Below, piece after piece: positions 54,568 to 63,105 of a stretch of 64,000 bases of DNA. Where the stretch lies: positions 113,257 to 177,256 of the forward strand of contig JAJEGI010000051.1 in the NCBI GenBank assembly GCA_022819945.1. The letters are read 5' to 3'. Both the position numbers and the translations under genes were made by a program. The notes under the pieces were generated by a model. That model saw nothing but the letters and a program-made list of their open reading frames with translations, was not told where the DNA came from and did no database searches. This DNA comes from Candidatus Poribacteria bacterium (lineage in GTDB: Bacteria > Poribacteria > WGA-4E > WGA-3G). Numbering within the stretch: the first letter of the stretch is position 1; each line of letters begins with the position of its first letter.

Positions 54568-55632
54568 CTATTTCTGCTGTTCAATAAAGATTCGGTAGAT
54601 GTCCTCAAAGAGTCTGACATCTGTGAGTGTATCTTCGGCTGAAGATCGGAAGGGTTCATCGTTGCGGATGTTCGCGACGAAGTATTCCGCTTCTCTGTGA
54701 TATGCCCACGTCCAACTCGGTCTCGGAATCGGGCGTGTGATTTCCTGTTCTTCGCCAGCGCGATAGATTTCAACTTCGGCAGGTGTGTTCTTCAAGAGCA
54801 ACGGCGGTGCCCACGTGTGAACCCATCCGTTCTGAAAATAGATTTGGCTATGCTCGTCCCAACGATAGTGCGAAACGTGTCCTGTTTCGAGTGTGACACG
54901 GATGCCGTCCATATCGAAGATGACAACACCGGAATATCCGTTCGCATCTAAATCGACGGCTTTGACGGTGACTTTGTCACCCGCATCAAGGAACCAACGC
55001 ATGAGATTGATATTGTGCGTATACTGCTGGAGGTATCCTAAATAGGAGCCTCGGTACTGCTCTGGTATCCATTCCGGGGTTTTGACGGGCGCGCTCGGTT
55101 TTGGTTCGTCAGTGCCGTCCATGTGGGTATCAAGGTTGCAGACCCAATCGCCACCGAAGCCGTGATTTCTGGCATACGTCAAGCGTCCGAGTTCGCCGGT
55201 CTCTCGGAATTGCGCCACCTTCGCCTTGACGATTTCGTTCCCCGCATCGTAGCGTTTCATGTAGCCGACCATCAACTTCTTGCCGGACTTCTGCGATGCT
55301 GCTACAATCGCCTCCGCTTGTTCAGTGGAGACAGCCATCGGTTTCTCCATGAAAACGTGTTTACCTGCCAAAAGGAGGTCTTTCGCTATTTCGCCTTGTA
55401 AGGCGAAGTCAGCGGATACCGCTACCGCTTCAATATCGGCGTTTTGGGCAAGTTCACCGTGATCGCGGTACAGTTGAGGGATTCCGAAACGGGTTTGGAC
55501 TGTTTTTCCGAGTTCGGAACGTACTTCCGCGAGGCCGATGAGTTCACAGTCAGGGATGCTTGCAAAATTCGGGATGTGGACCTTCTGTGCCATGAATCCA
55601 CAACCGATATAACCGAGTCGAATTTTTTCCAT
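54568..55632 (-). CDS. Gfo/Idh/MocA family oxidoreductase
   Basis: 354 aa; AAGGAAAG precedes the ATG. Rossmann motif YIGCGFMAQ, then AVSADFALQGEIAKDLL, the catalytic-region MEKPMAVSTEQAE, and YMKRYDAGN. NAD(P)-dependent dehydrogenase of a sugar-like compound. It is convergent with the membrane-protein gene, only 20 nt between stops, with no clear hairpin there. Confidence 0.87.
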   Translation of the reverse strand: MEKIRLGYIGCGFMAQKVHIPNFASIPDCELIGLAEVRSELGKTVQTRFGIPQLYRDHGELAQNADIEAVAVSADFALQGEIAKDLLLAGKHVFMEKPMAVSTEQAEAIVAASQKSGKKLMVGYMKRYDAGNEIVKAKVAQFRETGELGRLTYARNHGFGGDWVCNLDTHMDGTDEPKPSAPVKTPEWIPEQYRGSYLGYLQQYTHNINLMRWFLDAGDKVTVKAVDLDANGYSGVVIFDMDGIRVTLETGHVSHYRWDEHSQIYFQNGWVHTWAPPLLLKNTPAEVEIYRAGEEQEITRPIPRPSWTWAYHREAEYFVANIRNDEPFRSSAEDTLTDVRLFEDIYRIFIEQQK

Positions 55633-55641
55633 TCTTTTAAC

Positions 55642-55820
55642 TTTCCTTGCGGTTCGATTAGGTCAGTCGCGTGAAAAACGATCTTCTCCGTATATCCGAC
55701 CCGCCCGTTGGTTGGGTCTACATTCTTTGGTAAAAAACCAATTCTTCATATTTCCTTGCGGTTCGATTAGGCAGGTTGCGTATAAAACGATTCTGTCCGT
55801 GTATCCGACCCGTCTATTGA
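55642..55820. repeat. Two direct repeats of about 70 bp (offset 109 bp)
   Basis: Both units start TTTCCTTGCGGTTCGATTAG and end near TATCCGACCCG. The start of the unit also occurs near 57410 before another minus-strand gene. It lies between the Gfo/Idh/MocA and HEAT-repeat genes. Confidence 0.7.
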
Positions 55821-55833
55821 TTGAGGTTCCGCG

Positions 55834-56274
55834 TTAAGCCGAGTGGCGCGATTCTATTTGCTCAACGGCTGTTTTAGCACCTTCGCGTACAAGGGCGGAG
55901 GCATCGTCTCGGACAAGCTGCTTGAGTTTGCCAAGGCTAAGGCTCGCTTCGAGTTTACCGAGGGCAACTGCGACGAAGTAACGCACATCGGCATCCTCAT
56001 CGTCTAACGCTTCAAGGAGGGCGTTTGTATCCATCATCGTAGCGAGGTGCCGGTCAGCATCACCGATATTAATCAACGCCTGGGCGGCGATCCGCCGTGA
56101 ATGGACATCACCATGTCGGAGGGAGGTGAGGAGTTCGTCGTTGCCTTTCGGAATAATCGTGAGGTTATCCCAGTCACAATCCAAACAGAACCATGAATTT
56201 CCGTCCAACCGTCGGAGGTTCGTATTTGCACACGCGGGGCATTCCCCAAATTCCTGTTGTTGATTCACATCCAT
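55834..56274 (-). CDS. Zinc-ribbon plus HEAT-repeat small protein
   Basis: 146 aa. An N-terminal zinc ribbon (CPACANTNL then CLDCDWD) is followed by HEAT/PBS-lyase-like helical repeats: HGDVHSRRIAAQALINIG, DEDADVRYFVAVALGKL and DDASALVREGAKTAVEQI. Likely a protein-interaction adaptor. No partner evident. Confidence 0.72.
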   Translation of the reverse strand: MDVNQQQEFGECPACANTNLRRLDGNSWFCLDCDWDNLTIIPKGNDELLTSLRHGDVHSRRIAAQALINIGDADRHLATMMDTNALLEALDDEDADVRYFVAVALGKLEASLSLGKLKQLVRDDASALVREGAKTAVEQIESRHSA

Positions 56275-56348
56275 TGTCTTTGATTACGGCACATACCGTG
56301 TGCCTACTCCTTTTGCGCCGTGTTTGGCGTGTAAGTCGTTTACCTGTT

Positions 56349-56744
56349 TCAGGCAGTCGTTACAGTTTCATCAATCGTAGGATTTCCTTCGAGTTCTGGT
56401 AGTTCGCGCCAGATTTCAGGTCCCTCTGGCTTGAAATTAATCGTGGCGATAAATTGCATGCCGTGATAGAAGTTGATTTTGAATTTGCCGCCCCCGAAAT
56501 TCTGTTTGAGATATTCCAGTGGCGCTGCAATCAACGGCCCCATCTCGTCTGCATGATAGAATGCGAGTGCTTTAAACCGCACCGTATTGCCCACGGGTTC
56601 CTGCACAAGGAGTTGGGCTGAAGTTGCAGGAAAGAGTACTTGAAAGGCTTCCCAAAGGTCGGAAACGGTCGGATTCGACTTTCCAATCCGTTTTTTGAAG
56701 TCGTTTTCAAGGTATTCTGAGAAGGTGTTAAAAACCCAATCCAT
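56349..56744 (-). CDS. Hypothetical protein
   Basis: 131 aa, no signal peptide or membrane segment, mixed alpha/beta by appearance, Phe-rich C-terminal half (GGGKFKINFYHGMQFIATIN). No family recognised. It lies between the HEAT-repeat gene and the PCP_red-like gene on the same strand. Confidence 0.6.
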   Translation of the reverse strand: MDWVFNTFSEYLENDFKKRIGKSNPTVSDLWEAFQVLFPATSAQLLVQEPVGNTVRFKALAFYHADEMGPLIAAPLEYLKQNFGGGKFKINFYHGMQFIATINFKPEGPEIWRELPELEGNPTIDETVTTA

Positions 56745-56802
56745 AGTAAGTAGTTGTCAGTTTGCTTCGCAGTGAGAATACGGTTTTTCTACGAAAAACC
56801 TT

Positions 56803-56846
56803 TCAGTAGTCAGTAGTTACCAGTTACCAGTTATCAGTTATCAGTA
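56803..56846. repeat. Tandem CAGTTA(C/T)C-type heptamers
   Basis: Several consecutive CAGTTAC/CAGTTAT units, followed at 56860-56880 by related inverted strings (AACTGATAACTGA). Same family as 3191-3225. Confidence 0.75.
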
Positions 56847-56978
56847 AGAGGACGCTTGTAACTGAAAACTGATAACTGAAAGGCGTACTCGCCGTACTGA
56901 TAACTATTATAGCGGTGCCTTTAAGAAGTCCTTCCAATCAAAATTAGGCAGAGGGAACTCCTCTGTGGCTTCACATTG

Positions 56979-57392
56979 TCAAAATGTAGCGGCTTTCTCG
57001 AAAAAGTCAATATCTACGCGTTCAACGCCAGCCTCCCGTGCGTTTTCAGCGACACGTTGGACGACCATCTCTCGGACAAATGGGATCGGTATCCGTTTAA
57101 CCCGGTGTTCAACTTCTTCCGTGCAAGGGACTGTGGTGTTGTCAAGGTAGGGACCGTCGTGAAGCACGGCTTCATCGGGGTGGTCACACGTCTCTGGAAC
57201 GAGTTGTTGTAACCGCATTGAAACATAATTGGTCACCCACTCCTTAAACGCTTCCGCCTTCTCTGTGTCTACCGCACCCAGATCAGGACGCTGTTCCAAC
57301 TTCTCGTTGATACTAACGAGCAGACTTTCGACACGCGTCAAGCGTTCTTCTACATCTGTAAGTCGTTCGTTTGGATTATTCTGTTCGCTCAT
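56979..57392 (-). CDS. Coiled-coil protein with PCP_red-like C-terminal domain
   Basis: 137 aa; AAAGGAG precedes the ATG. The N-terminal ~40 residues form a coiled coil (RLTDVEERLTRVESLLVSI). The C-terminal ~45 (RVKRIPIPFVREMVVQRVAE then NAREAGVERV) resemble the PCP_red domain known from the ChlB/BchB protochlorophyllide reductase subunit. After the TGA stop the same frame runs on for 23 sense codons to a TAA at 56907, encoding QCEATEEFPLPNF and DWKDFLKAPL, which looks protein-like. The TGA may thus be a nonsense mutation, a sequencing error or a recoded codon. Confidence 0.72.
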   Translation of the reverse strand: MSEQNNPNERLTDVEERLTRVESLLVSINEKLEQRPDLGAVDTEKAEAFKEWVTNYVSMRLQQLVPETCDHPDEAVLHDGPYLDNTTVPCTEEVEHRVKRIPIPFVREMVVQRVAENAREAGVERVDIDFFEKAATF

Positions 57393-57579
57393 TCTTTCTC
57401 CTTTTTAACTTTCCTTGCGGTTCGGACAAGCGAGTTTGTGATTTGGCGAGCCTTTTCGCAGGTACTGCTTCGCAGTGAGAACCATTTCATTATAGGTTAT
57501 CGTTTTTGATGCTATTTTTCACCAAAAACCCGATTTGGACATCGGACAAATCGGAGCAGAAACCCAATATTTAAAAAAC

Positions 57580-58299
57580 CTAAATTGCCCAATATTTCCA
57601 AAGGTCATCTGGGATTTCGTGTTTGATCTCCTCCCGCTTTTGATGGGAATAACGGGCAAAGATCCCAAAACGCGGAATGTCCCTTATATTCGCAGATCCG
57701 GTATGACATAGAAAAGCATGCCATAGGACGACATCGCCCGCGCTCCCCGTAAATTCGCGAGGGCCTTCAGGCGATAAATCTGAGAGCACGTGCCATCCCC
57801 AATCCTCGATATCGTAGAAACTGCCATCAATCTGCTCAGGATATTGAAGGAAGTATTTATGTGTCGAATGGTGGCTCTGGGGCCAAAAGACGAAAGCACC
57901 ACCATTGGGTTCAACATCGTAGAGATAGGTTGTCGCACCGAGCATAAAGGGACTCCAACCGCCGGGGCCGTAGGCATCAATGTGTCCGCTACCGGGCATT
58001 GCCCACGCTTCTTCAGGATTGGGCCATTTGACGAGCGGAGAACCGCCACCGCCTGCGAATTGTCCGCCACCGAGCTGCTCGGTAATCTCCTGCATTGCAG
58101 GCAGTTGCCCGAAAAGTGGTGAAAAACTGAAGTTTTGGACCACATAGTCGTTGGGCCAAGTCTCTGGCGTTTCAAGACTGGAATCAAAATGCTTCCAGAT
58201 TTGTTCCCGCCATCCGTTAATTATCTTCGAATCAATAAAATTTTCAAGGATAAGGTATCCGTGTTCCTGAAAAAATGCAATCTGATCTACTGTAAGCAT
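57580..58299 (-). CDS. Phytanoyl-CoA dioxygenase (PhyH)-like protein, tandem copy A
   Basis: 239 aa. Iron H-x-D in GHIDAYGPGG; distal His in LWHAFLCHTGS and Arg in RFGIFARY. Closely related along its whole length to the gene at 58353-59078, so a tandem duplication. Differs from the WHQD-type PhyH proteins elsewhere in the window by the GHIDAYG motif. Substrate unknown. Confidence 0.85.
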   Translation of the reverse strand: MLTVDQIAFFQEHGYLILENFIDSKIINGWREQIWKHFDSSLETPETWPNDYVVQNFSFSPLFGQLPAMQEITEQLGGGQFAGGGGSPLVKWPNPEEAWAMPGSGHIDAYGPGGWSPFMLGATTYLYDVEPNGGAFVFWPQSHHSTHKYFLQYPEQIDGSFYDIEDWGWHVLSDLSPEGPREFTGSAGDVVLWHAFLCHTGSANIRDIPRFGIFARYSHQKREEIKHEIPDDLWKYWAI

Positions 58300-58352
58300 C
58301 TAAGTTCCCTCTATCCGTAAAGGACTGATGGCTGATAACTGACAACCATCTC

Positions 58353-59078
58353 TTAAATTGCCCAATATTTCCAGAGATCCTCTGGAATCTCGTATTTAAT
58401 CTCATCCGCTTTTTGATGGGCATACCGTGCAAAGAGACCGAAACGCGGGACATTTGTTACATTCTCTGATCCGGTGTGGCAGAGAAACGCGTGCCACAGG
58501 ACGACATCACCAGCGGCACCAATAAATTCGCGAGGGCCTTCCGGCGATAAATCTGAGAGCACGTGCCACCCCCAATCTTCAATATCGTAGAAACTGCCAT
58601 CAATCTGCTCAGGATATTGGCGGAAGTACTTGTGCGTTGACTGGTGGCTTCGGGGCCAAAAGATGAAAGCACCGCCGTTAGGTTCAGCGTCGTAGAGATA
58701 GGTTGTCGCGCCGAACATAAACGGACTCCAACCCGCCACGGCACCATACGCGTCAATGTGTCCGTCCTTCGGCATTTCCCACGCTTCTTTGGGGTTGGGC
58801 CATTTGATGATCGGTGAACCGCCACCGCCTGTAAAAAATTGTCCACCACCGAGTTGGTCGCTAACCTCTTGCATCACAGGTAGGTGTCCAAACACCGGCG
58901 AGAACCTGAATCCCGGAATTTCATAATCGTTGGGCCAGGTTTCCGGTGTTTCAAAGTTGGAATTAAAATGATCCCAGACCTGCGTCCGCCATGTGTCAAT
59001 TACTTCCGAATCGATGAGGTCTTTAAGAATAAGGTATCCGTGTTCTTGAAAAAATGTTATCTGTTCGGCAGTTAGCAT
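58353..59078 (-). CDS. Phytanoyl-CoA dioxygenase (PhyH)-like protein, tandem copy B
   Basis: 241 aa, paralogue of the gene at 57580. Iron H-x-D in GHIDAYGAVAG; distal His in LWHAFLCHTGS; Arg in RFGLFARY. One start-proximal block (MLTAEQITFFQEHGYLIL) is nearly identical in both. AGGAAA precedes the ATG. The two probably share a transcript. Confidence 0.85.
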   Translation of the reverse strand: MLTAEQITFFQEHGYLILKDLIDSEVIDTWRTQVWDHFNSNFETPETWPNDYEIPGFRFSPVFGHLPVMQEVSDQLGGGQFFTGGGGSPIIKWPNPKEAWEMPKDGHIDAYGAVAGWSPFMFGATTYLYDAEPNGGAFIFWPRSHQSTHKYFRQYPEQIDGSFYDIEDWGWHVLSDLSPEGPREFIGAAGDVVLWHAFLCHTGSENVTNVPRFGLFARYAHQKADEIKYEIPEDLWKYWAI

Positions 59079-59135
59079 ACAAATTTCCTATACGATTGTT
59101 GCTACGGCACAGCAGCGTGTGCCTACTACTTTGCC

Positions 59136-60503
59136 TTAGCGTTTTGGTCGGAAAGATGGGATGCCGGTTTCATCAAATCGTTTCTTAACGGCTTGCATGA
59201 GTTCGGGAGTGACCTCCCGATAACCGTGCTCACGTGCGTACTTTTCGACACTTTTGACGACCATACCGCGGGCAAATGATGGTACACGTTTCAACCGCTT
59301 TTCTGCTGCTTCCGTCCATTGCAAATCGTAATCGGTTTCCGTTGCAAAAGCAATCCTTTTTTCAATCTGAACAGGGGGTGTGCTGTGTTGCCCTTCCATT
59401 TCAGCAACAGGTTTCGACCCTGGTTGATAATCGCATGACGCATCCTCAGCGAGGTAGTTGCCGGTCGTTGCATAAGCACGCGCCCTGCAACCGCCACATA
59501 CCTCTTTGAATTCACATGCGCCGCACTTCCCTTCAAGTAGATTCCGGTTCCGTAAGTCCTGAAAAGTCTTTGATTCATTCCAGAGTTTAACAAAACTCTC
59601 GTCTTTGAGGTTTCCGACGCTGACGGGTAGATAGGGGCAAGGTGTCAGTTCACCCTCAGGCGTGATGCGACAGTAGTAAATGCCACACGGACAGGTGCCG
59701 CTTGGATACCCTTGAAGGAAGGCGGAGTCGGACTGTTGCCCATAGATAACACGCTTGTAGTGTGGCGCGCACTTTGCAGCGATGAGCATCTTCCCTTTAT
59801 AGGCTGCTTGCAACTCGAACATCGTCTCAAGCATTTTCTCATATTGCGGAGGCGTGAGGTCCATCACCGTTTTACCCCTACCGGTCCGGACGAGAAAATA
59901 GAGGTTTAAGACCTTAGCACCGAGTTGATATGCGAATTCCACGATTCTTGGAATTTCGTCGTAATTCCACTGCGTCACGGAGGTCTGGACGAGAAAATCC
60001 ATTTGGGCACGTTTGAGTGCTTCAACACCGTTCATCGTCGCTTTCCACGCGCCCTCCATACCTCGAAACTTGTCGTGGTTCGTCGGTTGGATAGAATCTA
60101 AACTCACGCCTGCACCGGTGACACCGTGCTGTTGCATCTGCTCGACCACTGCGTCGTTGAGCAGGACACCGTTTGTGCCCATGACAACAAGAAACCCGGT
60201 ATCGGAGGCATATTTCGATATCTCCAAGATATCTGGGCGTAATAACGGTTCACCACCAGTGAGAATGAGGAGGATGTGTGGATTGATTTCGGCGATCTCG
60301 TCAATGACTCGGAAACATTGGGATTGGCTCAGTTCCGATTCACGTGCGTATTCCGTGGAACCTTGAATATCAGAGAGTTGAAAGTTTCCGTTCCCTAACT
60401 CGTTTGTGTCTACGAATCCTGCCGGAAGGTAGCAGTGTGTACATTTTAGGTTACACAATCGGGTGATATTCCATGAGACTGCCTGAACTTTTGTATCTGT
60501 CAT
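59136..60503 (-). CDS. Radical SAM/SPASM protein (AhbD/NirJ-like) with PCP_red-like tail
   Basis: 455 aa. SAM cluster CNLKCTHC near residue 17; GGEP motif in LILTGGEPLLRP. The C-terminal SPASM region has CPCGIYYC, TPCPYLP and CGACEFKEVCGGCRARAYA, with further Cys at the end, for auxiliary clusters. This pattern fits the AhbC/AhbD/NirJ heme-modifying group or a peptide-modifying relative. The last ~60 residues (WTEAAEKRLKRVPSFARGMV, then EKYAREHGYREVTPE) form a PCP_red-like domain, also seen in the protein at 56979. A tetrapyrrole-related role is plausible (inference). Confidence 0.82.
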   Translation of the reverse strand: MTDTKVQAVSWNITRLCNLKCTHCYLPAGFVDTNELGNGNFQLSDIQGSTEYARESELSQSQCFRVIDEIAEINPHILLILTGGEPLLRPDILEISKYASDTGFLVVMGTNGVLLNDAVVEQMQQHGVTGAGVSLDSIQPTNHDKFRGMEGAWKATMNGVEALKRAQMDFLVQTSVTQWNYDEIPRIVEFAYQLGAKVLNLYFLVRTGRGKTVMDLTPPQYEKMLETMFELQAAYKGKMLIAAKCAPHYKRVIYGQQSDSAFLQGYPSGTCPCGIYYCRITPEGELTPCPYLPVSVGNLKDESFVKLWNESKTFQDLRNRNLLEGKCGACEFKEVCGGCRARAYATTGNYLAEDASCDYQPGSKPVAEMEGQHSTPPVQIEKRIAFATETDYDLQWTEAAEKRLKRVPSFARGMVVKSVEKYAREHGYREVTPELMQAVKKRFDETGIPSFRPKR

Positions 60504-60537
60504 GTTTTTAATAGCGAGAAGATATAATGTTTTGAAA

Positions 60538-61020
60538 TTAACTTTTTACCAGCAACGCGAGGGCGAAAACGATTAAGCCTGCAATCAGCGTCAAGCCTCT
60601 CCAGATATTGATATAGGGACTCTGGTTGTGATGCGCTTCGCTGTCCGGTGGCGTAACCTCAAGGTGTCGCCGATAGAGCGAACTGTATAGCCCCCAAAAG
60701 AGTGCCATGAGTCCAAACGCTGCAAGTTTTGCGACGAAAGTTAACACATAGGTTTTGAAATCGCTACCGCTCTGCTGCGCAAAAAATCCGTTATTCCATG
60801 CAACGATAAAGAACACCATCGCGCCTGTCGTCAGAAGCACGTGAATCATCAAGCGTATCCAAGTGCGAAAACGGTTGTGGACTGCTAACAGGTCTTGCGG
60901 TGGCAAATTTTGCCGCAGGATTGGCATAGCGATGAAGGTAGAAAAGAGTACGCCGCCGAACCAGATGATCGCTGCTATTAGGTGGATGCTTCGGATGACA
61001 AGTTCTACGCTCTCCCGCAT
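60538..61020 (-). CDS. CopD/HemJ-like membrane protein
   Basis: 160 aa from the ATG at 61020; the longer frame to 61131 looks untranslated. Four to five transmembrane helices. SIHLIAAIIWFGGVLF with an intramembrane His, then VHNRFRTWIRLMIHV, then VAKLAAFGLMALFWGLY. This resembles the CopD domain and, more loosely, HemJ-type protoporphyrinogen oxidases. It lies just downstream of the radical SAM gene on the same strand. Heme or copper handling is possible. Confidence 0.65.
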   Translation of the reverse strand: MRESVELVIRSIHLIAAIIWFGGVLFSTFIAMPILRQNLPPQDLLAVHNRFRTWIRLMIHVLLTTGAMVFFIVAWNNGFFAQQSGSDFKTYVLTFVAKLAAFGLMALFWGLYSSLYRRHLEVTPPDSEAHHNQSPYINIWRGLTLIAGLIVFALALLVKS

Positions 61021-61132
61021 TATCTTTCTGAATCCCGATTTTTCATAAATAATACCACATTTTGTGCCTAAAGTCAAATTTGTCTTAACTTGAAGACGCG
61101 TAAATATTTTGTCAAATTGTAGGTATTGCAAA

Positions 61133-62002
61133 TCATGACTTCAGATTAACAAAAATTAGTGCGACGGTTGCGACTAAGGCACCGATGAGAGAAGTCCGAC
61201 TCAACCGTTCATGGAGGAACACCATACCCACAAACATCGTGAACAGCACACCGCCCGAACTTGACATCGGAAAAGCGATTAACGCACTGACTTGATCCAA
61301 AGCGATGAGCAGTGCCCAACTCCCGCCAACATTACAAACCCCTATTAGCACGCCGTAGAAGACTTCCCACCAATTCGGCCATATTCTTTGATAGAGACAT
61401 ATACCGAAATAAATAACTGTGGCGACCCCGAAAAGCAGACTCATATAGAGCGATTTTTCGTCAACGGGACACATTTCGTTGAAGGCTTTCATGGTGAGGC
61501 GTGAGATACCAGTGACCAACAGAATCGTAATCGCAACAGCGAATCCCAAACCTTGCGGCACTTCCGGCTTGTCAGGTGTGAATGCATACGTCGGTTCTTT
61601 TTCCCGCTGGCTGAGGAGTGGAATCGCAACGAAAGTCAAGATAAGTCCGATGGTCTGCCATAGGTTCGGGACCTCTTGCCAGAATATCATCGCCACCAGA
61701 ATCGGTAGCACGATCGACAATCTGACGAGTGCAGCCGTGACAACGATCCCACTGAGTTGGATACCGATAGTGAACAACTCAAATCCGAGCGCATACGTCA
61801 CACCGTTTGATATACCTAACGCGAAGGTCAGCTTTGAGAATTCAAAGTCCGGTTCTTGTGAGAGGACCCAAATACTGATAAAGAACGCGCTGAGATAGTT
61901 GACGAAACCGATCGGATTTAGGCGTTGTTGGTTGTTTTTCGCGTGCTTGAGAAATAGCCCAAAACCGGAGAGCAAGATGATGTTGAGTACGAGGAACAAC
62001 AT
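61133..62002 (-). CDS. DMT-superfamily (EamA-like) transporter
   Basis: 289 aa from the ATG at 62002 (MLFLVLNIILLSGFGL), since the upstream codons are repetitive DNA. About ten transmembrane helices in two EamA-like halves. The second half ends with SALIAFPMSSSGGVLFTMFV, then HERLSRTSLIGALVATVALI, typical of drug/metabolite transporters. Substrate unknown. Confidence 0.78.
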   Translation of the reverse strand: MLFLVLNIILLSGFGLFLKHAKNNQQRLNPIGFVNYLSAFFISIWVLSQEPDFEFSKLTFALGISNGVTYALGFELFTIGIQLSGIVVTAALVRLSIVLPILVAMIFWQEVPNLWQTIGLILTFVAIPLLSQREKEPTYAFTPDKPEVPQGLGFAVAITILLVTGISRLTMKAFNEMCPVDEKSLYMSLLFGVATVIYFGICLYQRIWPNWWEVFYGVLIGVCNVGGSWALLIALDQVSALIAFPMSSSGGVLFTMFVGMVFLHERLSRTSLIGALVATVALIFVNLKS

Positions 62003-62012
62003 AGGCTTTAAA

Positions 62013-62104
62013 GGTTGGAAGGTTGGAAGATTGGAAGACGCATGGATGGAAGAGTGGAAGACGGGAAGATTGGAACCCATCCTTCCTCCCTTCCAGCCTT
62101 CCAT
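62013..62104. repeat. Low-complexity GGAAGGTTGGAAG repeat
   Basis: Degenerate copies of GGTTGGAAG/GATTGGAAG upstream of the DMT transporter gene, occupying its expected ribosome-binding region. Confidence 0.65.
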
Positions 62105-62114
62105 TCAAACCCTT

Positions 62115-63092
62115 CTATTCCTCCATCGGCAGTGCGACTTTGGTCTTCTCTTTTGCCGATTGGTAGGTTGCCAAAACGACTTCTACGGCGTGTTTTCCAC
62201 CTCTGCCGTCAATCATGGGTGTTCTGTCTTCCCGGACACAATCAACAAAATGGGTTAGCTCGCCGACGACACCGTGCGGTCCCTCGCGATTGGGAACGAT
62301 TTCTTCCCAGTCGCCGCCGCGTTTTTTGAGGTAGGCGAGATCGGCTGACATATTCAGACGGAGTGATCCCTCGGAACCGTCAATAATCGTATCGTTGGTG
62401 CCGCGCGCACCGAGAAAACCGCCCCATCGTAAAATACCGACCGCGCCCGAATCGTAACGAATGAGTGAGATAGTGTAATCCTCCCAATCGTCGTGTCCGG
62501 AGAAACTTCCAACCTCAGCGGCGACGGTCAGCGCGGTGCCACCGAACCAGTTAATCAGATCGGATTTGTGGATGCCGTTTTCCAAGAGTCCACCGACAGT
62601 GCCGTACCAACTTTCAGGTCTACCGCGCGGGGCGTTATATGGACCCGAGTAGTCGGTTTCAATGTAAGTGATGTCTCCGATGTCGCCGTTGTCCACCATC
62701 TGCCGACCGAGTTCATGAACGGGATAGAAGCGTAGGACCTGCCCGACCATCAGATGCGTCCCTGCCTTATCCGATGCTTCAATCATCGCATCCGCGTCAG
62801 CGAGCGTCAAGGAGAGCGGTTTTTCGCAGAAGGCATGCACCCCCGCCTCCGCTGCATCAACGACGACCTGTGTATGTGCAACGGGTGGTGTCGCAACGAC
62901 GACAGCGTCCACAACAGCAAATAATTCCTGATATTCTTGGAAAGCGCGAATCTGAAGCCGTTCAGCAACGGCTTGCGCTGCATCTAAGCGGAGATCCGCG
63001 ACCCCTACAAATTCACAATTTTCAACATTCGGGAGGGCGTTGCAATGGCCGTTGCCCATGCCGCCGACTCCAACTACACCGATACGCACCAT
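62115..63092 (-). CDS. Gfo/Idh/MocA family oxidoreductase
   Basis: 325 aa; AAAGGAG precedes the ATG. Rossmann motif GVVGVGGMGNGH; VVVATPPVAHTQVV; catalytic-region CEKPLSLTLADAD; C-terminal GGLLENGIHKSDLINWFGG. NAD(P)-dependent sugar or cyclitol dehydrogenase family. Third member of the family in the window. Confidence 0.88.
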   Translation of the reverse strand: MVRIGVVGVGGMGNGHCNALPNVENCEFVGVADLRLDAAQAVAERLQIRAFQEYQELFAVVDAVVVATPPVAHTQVVVDAAEAGVHAFCEKPLSLTLADADAMIEASDKAGTHLMVGQVLRFYPVHELGRQMVDNGDIGDITYIETDYSGPYNAPRGRPESWYGTVGGLLENGIHKSDLINWFGGTALTVAAEVGSFSGHDDWEDYTISLIRYDSGAVGILRWGGFLGARGTNDTIIDGSEGSLRLNMSADLAYLKKRGGDWEEIVPNREGPHGVVGELTHFVDCVREDRTPMIDGRGGKHAVEVVLATYQSAKEKTKVALPMEE

Positions 63093-63105
63093 TTTGAATT
63101 CTCCT

